Under the pieces are notes generated by a model. That model was given only the letters and a program-made list of their open reading frames with translations. It ran no database searches and was not told the origin of the DNA. A program made the position numbers and the translations under genes. A stretch of DNA of 64,000 nt from Pseudomonas sp. UBA4617 (lineage in GTDB: Bacteria; Pseudomonadota; Gammaproteobacteria; Pseudomonadales; Pseudomonadaceae), in contig NZ_DGIR01000009.1 of assembly GCF_002386445.1 (NCBI RefSeq), forward strand, positions 140,523 to 204,522, read 5' to 3'. Shown here in pieces: positions 40,074-47,357 of this stretch (the stretch's first letter is position 1; each line of letters opens with the position of its first letter).

Positions 40074-40682
40074 TTATAAAGAGCCTGGGTCAATTCCTAT
40101 TACTCGCAGGGATTCCGCCAGGGTTGGGTCCAACTGAACTTCACCCGTAGTTGAAGCGGCTTGGTTGATGCCAACGGTGCGATATTTCAGCGTGTGACCG
40201 GAGAGCATTTGCTTGATAATTTTTTTCGCTTTATCGCCACCAGTTACCGTGTATGGGCTCATCAGCTGAGTGACATTGAGCATGGCCTGGTCCTGAGTTT
40301 GCTTTACCAGGGCAGCCTGTTCTGGTGGCAAGTTCAAGGTGTATTGAGGAGCCGACGGCATCATGCTGACAGGCGTCTCCTGTGGAGTGATGGTCCAGGC
40401 CTCATTTTGGTCGATCCGCAGTTGAACTGTGCCGACCGGAATCTTGAAGCGCCCGCCAGACATCAGGCCCACATAAATCTCGTCACCCTCCTTTCGAACC
40501 ACTGGATAGAAGCGGAGCGACCGGGTAACGATCGATCCCGAGGCGGGGAATTCACTCGTAGTCACCATCATAGTGGTTTTATCCGTGAACTCGTCAGTGG
40601 TTCCAGTGGCCTGCCATGTCGGGCCCGACGCGCACCCGCCAAGCGCCATAGTTGCAGCTAAGACCGAGACTATCCTTTTCAT
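40074..40682 (-). CDS. Prophage lipoprotein beside the repressor
   Basis: 202 aa. Signal peptide MKRIVSVLAATMALGGC with lipobox LGGC (Cys17), then a periplasmic beta-rich domain. Start at 40682, after TGGAGTCTGGA. It lies alone, convergent with the repressor, in the part of the prophage active in lysogens, so it is probably expressed there. Lipoproteins at such sites can block superinfection or alter the envelope; that role is inference. Confidence 0.8.
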   Translation of the reverse strand: MKRIVSVLAATMALGGCASGPTWQATGTTDEFTDKTTMMVTTSEFPASGSIVTRSLRFYPVVRKEGDEIYVGLMSGGRFKIPVGTVQLRIDQNEAWTITPQETPVSMMPSAPQYTLNLPPEQAALVKQTQDQAMLNVTQLMSPYTVTGGDKAKKIIKQMLSGHTLKYRTVGINQAASTTGEVQLDPTLAESLRVIGIDPGSL

Positions 40683-40769
40683 TCCAGACTCCAACGCTTT
40701 GGTCGGCGAATTCTAACAGAGCTCCGTCACCATCACCCAAGACTGCCTATCTCAGGCTTTTTGCGCTCC

Positions 40770-41096
40770 TTAAAAAGGCGCCTCTTCCTCCTCCCTCTCA
40801 TCCTCCCAGTCCCTTTCCGCGACCAGGTCGCCTCGATCATCTGCGCTCTGCGGCTCCCACCGTACGGTCACGCTCTCGTCGTCGTTGAACGTTAGATCTA
40901 GCTCCGGCGTCTCGGCCAGCAGGCCCATCACCTCCTCCCACTCCATGTCTCCATCCGTGTCCAGGCGATGGATCGTCACCCAGCGCTGAGCCTGCGCGAT
41001 CGGGTGATTGATCATCGACGAAACCCGCAGCCCAAGGCGTTCCAGCCCGGTCATTTCCTGGCGCGCCTGCGGCGCCGACTTCTTCTGCTTGGCCAT
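40770..41096 (-). CDS. DUF1654 family protein
   Basis: 108 aa from MAKQKKSAPQARQEMTGLER; LGLRVSSMINHPIAQAQRWV then LLAETPELDLTFNDDESVTV is the DUF1654 pattern, a family seen mainly in Pseudomonas. Acidic C-terminus (DWEDEREEEEAPF). RBS GGAGGAAG. A LexA-like site (41111-41126) lies just upstream. Confidence 0.82.
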   Translation of the reverse strand: MAKQKKSAPQARQEMTGLERLGLRVSSMINHPIAQAQRWVTIHRLDTDGDMEWEEVMGLLAETPELDLTFNDDESVTVRWEPQSADDRGDLVAERDWEDEREEEEAPF

Positions 41097-41107
41097 TCTT
41101 CCTCCGT

Positions 41108-41127
41108 TAACTGTACATCCATCCAGT
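41108..41127. promoter_or_regulatory. LexA-like site upstream of the DUF1654 gene
   Basis: AACTGTACATCCATCCAGTA keeps CTG-N10-CAG spacing, with 15 of 20 bases as in an ideal SOS box. Weaker than the 3231 site. It overlaps the region just upstream of the RBS. Confidence 0.45.
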
Positions 41128-41199
41128 ATTAGGCAGAGCTTACCCGAGCCATCGAATGATGCAAGCCCGGATGGCAGATTAGGCACACATGAAAAAGTT

Positions 41200-41241
41200 A
41201 GGCATTACCTATTTACAAGAATTAGGCATTAGCTTATCTTT
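41200..41241 (+). promoter_or_regulatory. Rightward early promoter with operators
   Basis: TTTACA (41213-41218), 17-bp spacer, TATCTT (41236-41241). Operators TAGG-CATTA-CCTA (41200-41212) and TTAGGCATTAGCTTA (41223-41237) flank and fill it. The run AGGCATTA-N-CTTATCTTTCA is shared with 39115-39134 by the cro promoter. Confidence 0.7.
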
Positions 41242-41650
41242 CATCTCAACGCCGCAGTCACTCACGAGGGACTGCCGAGGCCCTCAAGCCTCACCGCTCT
41301 TTAACTCTGATGGGAACCTCGCGGATCGATCCCGGCAACGGTACAGCGCGAGCAATAAATTCGATCCCCATGCCAGCTCTGGAACTGGCCAGCTCGAAGT
41401 CAGGCGCTTACGGCGCGGATGGAGGGTTGAGCTGCAACGCTCCCTGCCAGATAGCCCTCAGAACGGGCTGATGCACTGGTACAGCGGGCCACGCCGGGGA
41501 ACCGGTGGAGGCTGCAGCAATCAAGCAATCGCCCAGGCAACCGTGGCGAGTAACGGAGCCCAGCAAGACCGACTTCACTGGCTGGCCTTGGCGACAGGGC
41601 CAGTATCAAAGCTGTTTCACCGAGACCGCTTTGATGCACAGGAGATCAAT
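41242..41650 (+). other. Long leader of the rightward early operon with boxA
   Basis: About 400 nt with no convincing gene. CGCTCTTTAAC (41295-41305) matches the boxA element used by NusB/S10 antitermination complexes. A perfect GGATCGATCC palindrome lies about 20 nt on. The rest is G+C-rich with several short hairpins. Confidence 0.6.
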
Positions 41651-42217
41651 ATGGCTAGAGGCTTGGTTTTCGGGATAGGCATAAACGACCTCCCTCGCTA
41701 TCACAGCTGCCCCTTCTACAGCAGATGGAAAGGCATGCTTAGGAGATGCGTCGGCGACAGAGCGTTCGGCCCATATGACGGATGTAGGGTCGCAGATGAA
41801 TGGCTTGTGTTCAGCGCTTTCATGGATTGGATGAAGGATCGGCCATGGATGGGCAACCACCTGGACAAAGACATTCTCAGGACATGGGAAAAACTCTACT
41901 GCCCGGGAACATCGGTTTTTGTACCGGCTTATGTCAACTCAATCCTGATTGAGCGCGACTCTGGGGCATGCGGACTGCCGATAGGCGTTTCAACAACCAT
42001 GCGCGGTAAACCCTATATGGCAAGGGTGCGCTGGCTGGACGGAAGCCGCACCAGCGTCGGCAGCTTTGACTGCCCCCACGAAGCGCACAGGGCCTGGGCT
42101 GCAGCCAAGGCAGGTGTCATCAGGCAGGCGGTAGATCAATACCGCACGACCGACCGATTCGACGAGCGTGTCTGCTCTGCCCTTCTGGATAGGGCAGATC
42201 AGCTCGCCGCAACCTGA
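41651..42217 (+). CDS. AP2-like DNA-binding phage protein
   Basis: 188 aa from MARGLVFGIGINDLPRYHSC; start chosen for GGAG 7 nt upstream. SCPFYSRWKGMLRRCVGD is a segment common in phage HNH/AP2 proteins, and about 125-160 (GKPYMARVRWLDGSRTSVGS) resembles an AP2 domain. No HNH catalytic residues seen, so it may be a decayed homing endonuclease or a DNA-binding protein. Confidence 0.72.
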   Translation: MARGLVFGIGINDLPRYHSCPFYSRWKGMLRRCVGDRAFGPYDGCRVADEWLVFSAFMDWMKDRPWMGNHLDKDILRTWEKLYCPGTSVFVPAYVNSILIERDSGACGLPIGVSTTMRGKPYMARVRWLDGSRTSVGSFDCPHEAHRAWAAAKAGVIRQAVDQYRTTDRFDERVCSALLDRADQLAAT

Positions 42218-42243
42218 AGTCAACCGCCCTGGAGGCCAAGACT

Positions 42244-42417
42244 ATGAACAAGCAAGCCAACTTTCGCAGCCTGCCAAGCAGTGCACGGTTCACATTCAAG
42301 CGCGGCAACGACAGAGCCGTATATCGCAAGTTCGGGTATGACCTCGCAATTCTCGACGGCGATCACAGCGCGCAGCCTTTCAAACTCCATGGAAACACTG
42401 CCGTTGTGCGCTGCTGA
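42244..42417 (+). CDS. Small early protein
   Basis: 57 aa (MNKQANFRSLPSSARFTFKR...), basic N-terminal half, then YDLAILDGDH. RBS GGAGG 9 nt upstream of the ATG. No family recognised. Confidence 0.55.
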   Translation: MNKQANFRSLPSSARFTFKRGNDRAVYRKFGYDLAILDGDHSAQPFKLHGNTAVVRC

Positions 42418-42729
42418 GACGACCGCACAACCAGCAATGCGTCAACCTGACGAAAACCGCCCGATGCCCTGCTCCTCATCGCAGGCTGCATCGGAGGCCA
42501 CTCTGAACGCGAGTTGATCGCCGCGAATTGTGAGCGTGGGTAGCGTCTCGCCGCATGGTGAGGCGTCCCGACACCCGGTTTGCCCCGGAGAGTGGCCACC
42601 GATGCATCCCGCATCCCCTTCCCTTCAAATACGACCGCATCGACAGGTGCCGGGCTTGGCTTTTCACGCCCAGCTTGGTCCCTGGTGCCCGGCACCTGAT
42701 CAATGCGGTTGGCTACCGAGGTTCACACG
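42418..42729 (+). ncRNA. Candidate structured RNA element
   Basis: No convincing protein. TGCATCGG-A-GGCCACTCT (42487-42504) pairs with AGAGTGGCC-A-CCGATGCA (42589-42606), 17 of 18 positions. Inside is a GCGTCTCGCC-GCAT-GGTGAGGCGT hairpin (10 bp with wobbles). Downstream, AGGTGCCGGGC (42645-42655) pairs perfectly with GCCCGGCACCT (42687-42697). From memory the leftward frame resembles short dubious ORFs annotated in many Pseudomonas genomes, hinting at a conserved non-coding element. Confidence 0.5.
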
Positions 42730-43014
42730 ATGAGCAAAGACACAGGCGGACCCGCATTTCCCACCCAGATCAACAACAGCGGAATCACGCCGATCAAGGG
42801 TTTCAATGGCGAAGAAATCAAGCCGCAAACCTTCAGCGCTTACCCAGGCATGACCCTGCTCGACTACTTCGCAGCTAAGGCGCTTGTCGGCCTTCTGTCT
42901 TGGCCTGGCGACGAGGGAAGCGGCAGCTATCACTCGAACAGCGACCTAGCTCATACCGCAAGCATGGCTTACGAATACGGCAAGGCCATGCTCGCCGCCC
43001 GGGTGAAGCCATGA
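42730..43014 (+). CDS. Phage protein with 'GMTLLDYFAAKAL' motif
   Basis: 94 aa: MSKDTGGPAFPTQINNSGIT, then YPGMTLLDYFAAKALVGLL and AYEYGKAMLAAR. This pattern marks a widespread family of small early phage proteins of unknown role. 4-bp overlap with the next gene. Confidence 0.75.
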   Translation: MSKDTGGPAFPTQINNSGITPIKGFNGEEIKPQTFSAYPGMTLLDYFAAKALVGLLSWPGDEGSGSYHSNSDLAHTASMAYEYGKAMLAARVKP

Positions 43015-43247
43015 GCGGTTGGATTAAGTGCAGCGACAGACTGCCCAGCCTGGAAGGCAAGCCTGATTGGGGTCACGGCGAAACGGTAATCGCCTTACAG
43101 CAAGGGGTTGTTCGAGCGTTGCGCTACGAGCGGCAGATGCACAACAGGACAGAGAAAGGTCGTGAGCCGCGCTGGGTTGACATGCGTGGCCGGATCACGC
43201 CCGCGCCAACGCACTGGCAGCCACTCCCTTCCCCGCCCACCGAGTAA
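43011..43247 (+). CDS. DUF551 family protein
   Basis: 78 aa: WIKCSDRLPSLEGKPDWGHG at the start and THWQPLPSPPTE at the end, the DUF551 signature common in phages. Function unknown. Confidence 0.82.
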   Translation: MSGWIKCSDRLPSLEGKPDWGHGETVIALQQGVVRALRYERQMHNRTEKGREPRWVDMRGRITPAPTHWQPLPSPPTE

Positions 43248-43267
43248 CCCACCACCTGGAGGCGACC

Positions 43268-43522
43268 ATGGCCAGGGAGCATGAGCTTTACGCCGACAGC
43301 GCCCAGGCCCGGGAGGTTGACCGCCAGATGGGCCTGTTTGGCGATACGCACTGGGCCGACCACCTCACATCGGAGCAGGCCCGGGCGAACAATGAGGCTT
43401 GGAACACGATGATCCGCGAGCGTGATGAACGCCAGCGGACAGAAAGCCGCCGAGTGATCGGCACGGCCCTCGAAAAGATGGAAGCCATGTGCGGCTCAGG
43501 AGCCGCCCGGAGGACAGCATGA
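43268..43522 (+). CDS. Small early protein, function unknown
   Basis: 84 aa, charged and helical (SAQAREVDRQMGLFGDTHWA; NTMIRERDERQRTESRRV). RBS GGAGG. 4-bp overlap with the next gene. Confidence 0.68.
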   Translation: MAREHELYADSAQAREVDRQMGLFGDTHWADHLTSEQARANNEAWNTMIRERDERQRTESRRVIGTALEKMEAMCGSGAARRTA

Positions 43523-43749
43523 ACGGCGGCACACGCCAAGAGGTGATTGCCATCATCGACTCTCGTTTCGAAGCAATTGATGCTTCCTTCAGTGAATGCC
43601 TTCGCGGCGAGCTGATGATGGCGATCGACCTGGCCGGGCTGACCGGCGCAATCGACCTTACCAAGCAGCGCAGCTACACGGAGCGCTTGAACCGGGCAAT
43701 CGCCCGCAACAACGAAGCCTGGCTGGTAGCGAACGGGAGAGTTGCATGA
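43519..43749 (+). CDS. Small early protein, function unknown
   Basis: 76 aa: IAIIDSRFEAIDASFSECLR and RSYTERLNRAIARNNEAWLV, helical. Coupled to both neighbours by 4-bp overlaps. Confidence 0.65.
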   Translation: MNGGTRQEVIAIIDSRFEAIDASFSECLRGELMMAIDLAGLTGAIDLTKQRSYTERLNRAIARNNEAWLVANGRVA

Positions 43750-43961
43750 CTACGCAAATCGTGACGACGCTAATCGACGAGCAGATAGCTGAGGCCGCAC
43801 AGGCAGTGCCAGACGACCGCATTCTCATGGTTTTCAAGGGGCTTACTTTGGAAGACGCCATGAACCAAGCGCGCATGGCTCATATCGAGAACCCGGCAGC
43901 ATGGTCAGGCCGAGCTTACCTTTGCGGTATGTGCACCTTGGCCTACGAGGTCCGCACGTGA
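43746..43961 (+). CDS. Small early protein, function unknown
   Basis: 71 aa: MTTQIVTTLIDEQIAEAAQA; a beta strand (RILMVFKGLT) and the end CGMCTLAYEV with a CxxC. Overlaps the next 37-codon frame. Confidence 0.65.
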   Translation: MTTQIVTTLIDEQIAEAAQAVPDDRILMVFKGLTLEDAMNQARMAHIENPAAWSGRAYLCGMCTLAYEVRT

Positions 43962-44071
43962 GCCGCCAGCAGGCCAGGCGCTTAGCGCTCTGGCGCGGCA
44001 GCTTCATCACCCTATCACTGTGCACCGCCTGGATGCTCGCAAGCGCTTACGCCGACTGCATCACCTCCTGA
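43958..44071 (+). CDS. Tiny single-TM protein
   Basis: 37 aa with a GTG start in a GTGA overlap. Basic N-terminus (RQQARRLALWRG) then a hydrophobic helix (SFITLSLCTAWMLASAYA). Could be a membrane or secreted peptide; function unknown. Confidence 0.5.
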   Translation: MSRQQARRLALWRGSFITLSLCTAWMLASAYADCITS

Positions 44072-44078
44072 GGCATCC

Positions 44079-44225
44079 ATGAACACAACCCCCCGCCTGG
44101 CCGCCCAGCTCGACTGGATGACGGTCGGATCGTTCTCGCCTGAGCGGTACCAGGGCGACGAGCGCAAAGAGTACGAAGAAGAGGCCGCTCGCATTGAGCG
44201 GCAGTGGGACAACCAACCAAGCTGA
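44079..44225 (+). CDS. Small acidic early protein
   Basis: 48 aa: MNTTPRLAAQLDWMTVGSFS, then an acidic helix (GDERKEYEEEAARIERQWDN). Lies just before the Sak4-like gene. Function unknown. Confidence 0.55.
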   Translation: MNTTPRLAAQLDWMTVGSFSPERYQGDERKEYEEEAARIERQWDNQPS

Positions 44226-44233
44226 GGTGCCGC

Positions 44234-44866
44234 ATGGCAACCGTAACCCTGATCCTCGGCAAGTCCGGGGCCGGCAAGAGCGCGTCGTTGCGCAACTTCA
44301 AGCCTGATGATGTGGCTTTGGTACAGGTCATCAAAAAGCCGCTTCCCTTCCCCGGCTCTAAAGCGTGGAAGTCCTACGTCACCGACAACTGGGTCAAGGT
44401 CATCGGTGCCTGCCGCCAGACCAAGCGCAAGGTGATCGTGATCGACGACTTCCAGTACATCCTGGCCAACGAGTTCATGCGCCGGAGCGAGGAGAAAGGG
44501 TTCGACAAGTTCACCGAGATCGGCCGGCACACCTGGAACATCTTCGAGGCACTGCTCGGCCTACCCGACGACGTTCGCGTCTACATCCTCAGCCACACGG
44601 AGGAGACGGACGCCGGCCAGATCAAGATGAAGACCATCGGCAAGATGCTGGACGAGAAGATCACCCTGGAGGGCATGGTCACCATCGTCTTGCGCTCAGT
44701 GGTCAGCGACGGCCAGCACCTGTTCAGCACCCGCAACAACGGGTCGGACACCACCAAAGCCCCAATGGGCATGTTCAACGAGGCGATGATCGATAACGAC
44801 CTTGCCTTGGTCGATGCCGCGATCTGCGAGTACTACGACCTCACCAACACCACTCAGGCCGCATAG
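44234..44866 (+). CDS. Sak4-like RecA-fold ATPase (recombination)
   Basis: 210 aa. Walker A GKSGAGKS (9-16), Walker B KVIVIDD (66-72), then a RecA-like core (VRVYILSHTEETDAGQIKMK). Phage ATPases of this type (Sak4 family) promote single-strand annealing with an SSB partner. The next gene has an SSB-like acidic tip and the one after is an exonuclease, a matching set. Confidence 0.82.
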   Translation: MATVTLILGKSGAGKSASLRNFKPDDVALVQVIKKPLPFPGSKAWKSYVTDNWVKVIGACRQTKRKVIVIDDFQYILANEFMRRSEEKGFDKFTEIGRHTWNIFEALLGLPDDVRVYILSHTEETDAGQIKMKTIGKMLDEKITLEGMVTIVLRSVVSDGQHLFSTRNNGSDTTKAPMGMFNEAMIDNDLALVDAAICEYYDLTNTTQAA

Positions 44867-44877
44867 GAGCCTTCTGA

Positions 44878-45534
44878 ATGTTCAACCTGGACGCAAATGC
44901 CGCGCGCTCCGCGGACAACAAGTCAGCCTTCATCGACGAAGCGGGCAAGTTCATTGGCGAGTTCCTGCGCGCCGAGTACATGGAGAAGCAGGAAACCGGG
45001 TCGACCGGTATCGGCTTCACTTTCAAGAGCCGCGATGGTGCCGAGGCAACTTTTTACCTCAACCTGACCTACCAGCACGGCACACGCAATGAAGGCGGTT
45101 ACGCGATGATGAACGCCATCATGGCGTGCCTGCAGCTGCGCACCGTCGGGGCGCCACAGCCAACCCAGTTCGAGAAGTGGAACAACGACACCAAACAGCG
45201 CGAGCAGGTAACCGCGCCAGGCTTCCCTGAACTCTTGAAGAAGCCGATCGGCCTGCTCATCCAGATGGAAATCGAGAAGAACAGCCAGACCGGGATGCCG
45301 CGGCCGATCATCTACGCCCCCTTCAGCGCAGAGTCGGAAAAGACGGCGTCCGAGATTCTCGACCCCCGCTGCACCAGCCCAGCCAAGCTGGAAAAAATGG
45401 TTCAGCAGCTAATGAAGAAGCCGGTCCATGACCGTCGTCCGAAGTCCGCCCAGGTGGCCGGCGGATACTCCCAGCCCGACAACTACGACTACGGCGCACC
45501 GCCTGACTTCTCGGACGATATTCCGTTCGATTGA
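44878..45534 (+). CDS. ssDNA-binding-like protein with SSB-type acidic tip
   Basis: 218 aa. An OB-like beta-rich N-terminal part (TGIGFTFKSRDGAEATFYLN) and a C-terminal tail ending DFSDDIPFD, closely like the DDIPF tip by which SSB recruits partners. Between the Sak4-like ATPase and the exonuclease, so probably the phage SSB partner. Confidence 0.8.
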   Translation: MFNLDANAARSADNKSAFIDEAGKFIGEFLRAEYMEKQETGSTGIGFTFKSRDGAEATFYLNLTYQHGTRNEGGYAMMNAIMACLQLRTVGAPQPTQFEKWNNDTKQREQVTAPGFPELLKKPIGLLIQMEIEKNSQTGMPRPIIYAPFSAESEKTASEILDPRCTSPAKLEKMVQQLMKKPVHDRRPKSAQVAGGYSQPDNYDYGAPPDFSDDIPFD

Positions 45535-45593
45535 CCGCTGGTCAGCAGCAACCACGCTGCTGACACCCCTCCTTCTTGCGAAACGGACCTCAT

Positions 45594-46259
45594 ATGACCG
45601 CCTACATTTTCGACTCTGAAACCACCGGACTGAACAGCCCGGAACTGGTTGAGGCTGCATGGCTGCAGCTCGGCACCGGACTGGCAGTAACCGGCGAATT
45701 CCTGCAGCGATACAAGCCGTCCAAGCCAATCGAGCTTGGCGCCCTGGCAACCAGCCACATCCTGGATGAAGAGTTGGCAGACTGCCCGCCGCATGACTCC
45801 TTCAAGCTGCCCGAAGACGCCACCTACCTGATCGGGCACAACGTAGATTACGACTGGGGTGTAATCGGCAAGCCAGAGATCAAGCGCATCTGCACTGCCG
45901 CACTGAGCCGCGCGCTGTGGCCTGAGGCCGACACTCACACGCAGTCGGCCATGATCTACCTGCACTACCGTACGGAGGCGCCCGAGCTGCTGCGTAATGC
46001 CCACGCTGCACTGGACGACGTCAAGAACTGCCGTCGCCTCCTGGCAACAATCTTCAGCACCCTCAAGGCGCAGTTGGGCCGGCCGGTGGCCAGCTGGGAA
46101 GAGCTGTGGGAAATCTCCGAGGAAGCCCGAATCCCGAAGGTCATTCGCTTCGGCAAGCACGCCGGCTCGAAGATCGAGGACATCCCGCGCGACTACAAAC
46201 GCTGGCTGCTCGGACAAGCCGACATCGACCCCTACCTGCGCAAAGCCCTGGAGAAGTAA
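45594..46259 (+). CDS. DEDDh 3'-5' exonuclease with DUF3820 C-terminal domain
   Basis: 221 aa. IFDSETTGL gives Asp7/Glu9 (ExoI), IGHNVDYDW is the ExoII-like Asp, and NAHAALDDV gives the His and Asp of ExoIII. The C-terminal part (IPKVIRFGKHAGSKIEDIPR, YKRWLL) is DUF3820. Probably processes DNA ends for phage recombination or replication. RBS weak; start ATG 45594. Confidence 0.88.
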   Translation: MTAYIFDSETTGLNSPELVEAAWLQLGTGLAVTGEFLQRYKPSKPIELGALATSHILDEELADCPPHDSFKLPEDATYLIGHNVDYDWGVIGKPEIKRICTAALSRALWPEADTHTQSAMIYLHYRTEAPELLRNAHAALDDVKNCRRLLATIFSTLKAQLGRPVASWEELWEISEEARIPKVIRFGKHAGSKIEDIPRDYKRWLLGQADIDPYLRKALEK

Positions 46260-46262
46260 GCC

Positions 46263-46457
46263 ATGAGCGATTGCGGCGAGCATCCCAGCGTCTACTACCT
46301 TGGCCGGGAATGCCGCCGCAACGGTGGCGGCAAGCTGGCCAACCCCTTCGCATCCCACACGTTCCACGGCGCCTGGTTCCTGGCCGGCTGGAACGACATG
46401 GATCTTGAGATTGAACAGAAAAATCCGAAGCGCGCTGCAAAGAACAAGGCGGCGTGA
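46263..46457 (+). CDS. RMF/CrpP-like small protein
   Basis: 64 aa: YYLGRECRRNGGGKLANPFA, then AWFLAGWND and a Lys-rich tail. The pattern G....G....NPF.......W..GW recalls ribosome modulation factor and the CrpP-type proteins of Pseudomonas mobile elements. Assignment is tentative. Confidence 0.6.
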   Translation: MSDCGEHPSVYYLGRECRRNGGGKLANPFASHTFHGAWFLAGWNDMDLEIEQKNPKRAAKNKAA

Positions 46458-46498
46458 GCACCTCCACCTTCCCCCAAGCGGCCTGCAGGAGGTCGAAC

Positions 46499-46846
46499 AT
46501 GGCAACCCTTTTCGACGCATCGACGCGCAAGCCGGTGCGAAAGCTGTACATCACCCGCAGCGGCGGCCAGTACCGGCCTGACGATGTGGCCCTGGCCTTC
46601 GCGCTGAGTCTCCGCGTGCATGACAGCGCCGACCACCTGCGCAGGCTGGCCCGGCGCCTGGTGGACAAGGTCTGCCTCGAGCACCAGCCGAACATGAAGC
46701 GCCTGGCCCGCGAGCCGGACGATGCCGAGGTGTTTGCGGCTGCGCTCAAGATCATCAACCGGGTGTGCGACCTGCTCGACATCGGGCCGGGCGCCACCTT
46801 CGTGCGCAATGGAGGCGATGATGGCTCTGACGCAGCAGCAGCGTGA
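46499..46846 (+). CDS. Early protein, function unknown
   Basis: 115 aa: MATLFDASTRKPVRKLYITR, mostly helical (LRRLARRLVDKVCLEHQPNM). Start GGAGG-spaced at 46499. Overlaps the RHH gene's start. Confidence 0.65.
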   Translation: MATLFDASTRKPVRKLYITRSGGQYRPDDVALAFALSLRVHDSADHLRRLARRLVDKVCLEHQPNMKRLAREPDDAEVFAAALKIINRVCDLLDIGPGATFVRNGGDDGSDAAAA

Positions 46847-47357
46847 CCAGCGCCGGCGTGAAAAAGCGGCAAGACTGCAGGAAGAAAATCTGCATTTGAA
46901 GGTTCGCTCAGGCACAAAGCGAACCCTGCTGGAACTGATGGAGTGGGCCGGGATCGAGGAACAGGGCGAGGCGATGACGCTGATGATTCATCACATCGAG
47001 GCGCTCGGTCATCACGCTCTGTTCAGGATCGCGCGCCACGAAATCGAAGCTAACCGATCTGTGGCGCGTATTGAGCCGCTGAGGCTGTCAGCCAGAAAGC
47101 GGACTGGCCAGCACCTGCGGGCGATCTGCGGCTGGGCAGACGCCACGTACAGCCAGGTGATCGAGGCGCTGATCCACGGCATCCACGCTCTTGGCCGGCT
47201 GCACGCGGCGAAATTTCTCACTCCGCCGCGGCACGAGATCAGCATATCGCCGCGACTGGCTCTGGCCTTCGACCGGAAAAGCATGCTGATGATTCAGCAG
47301 GATCCGGGAGACGTCATAATTCCTCCGGATCAAACTCCATCGGCAGGCCATGCTTGA
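46821..47357 (+). CDS. Tandem ribbon-helix-helix-like DNA-binding protein
   Basis: 178 aa. Two internal repeats, 33-63 (KRTLLELMEWAGIEEQGEAM...IHHIEALG) and 93-125 (KRTGQHLRAICGWADATYSQ...IHGIHALG), look like Arc/MetJ-type helices joined in one chain. The 37-bp dyad copy 4 lies in the linker between them. Start at 46821 follows GGAGGCG. Its 3' end overlaps the opposite-strand gene by 44 bp. Confidence 0.7.
   Translation: MALTQQQRDQRRREKAARLQEENLHLKVRSGTKRTLLELMEWAGIEEQGEAMTLMIHHIEALGHHALFRIARHEIEANRSVARIEPLRLSARKRTGQHLRAICGWADATYSQVIEALIHGIHALGRLHAAKFLTPPRHEISISPRLALAFDRKSMLMIQQDPGDVIIPPDQTPSAGHA
47032..47068. repeat. 37-bp dyad element, copy 4
   Basis: Left arm identical (CGCGCCACGAAA), right arm GTGGCGCG with two changes in the T run. 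Lies between the two RHH-like repeats of 46821-47357, encoding ARHEIEANRSVAR. Confidence 0.8.

Noticed and set aside
42363..42695. 110-codon leftward frame (and a rightward one at 42555) over the structured region
   Set aside because: No RBS and no domain. I interpret the DNA as a non-coding structured element; the frame's likely recurrence in annotations is better explained that way.
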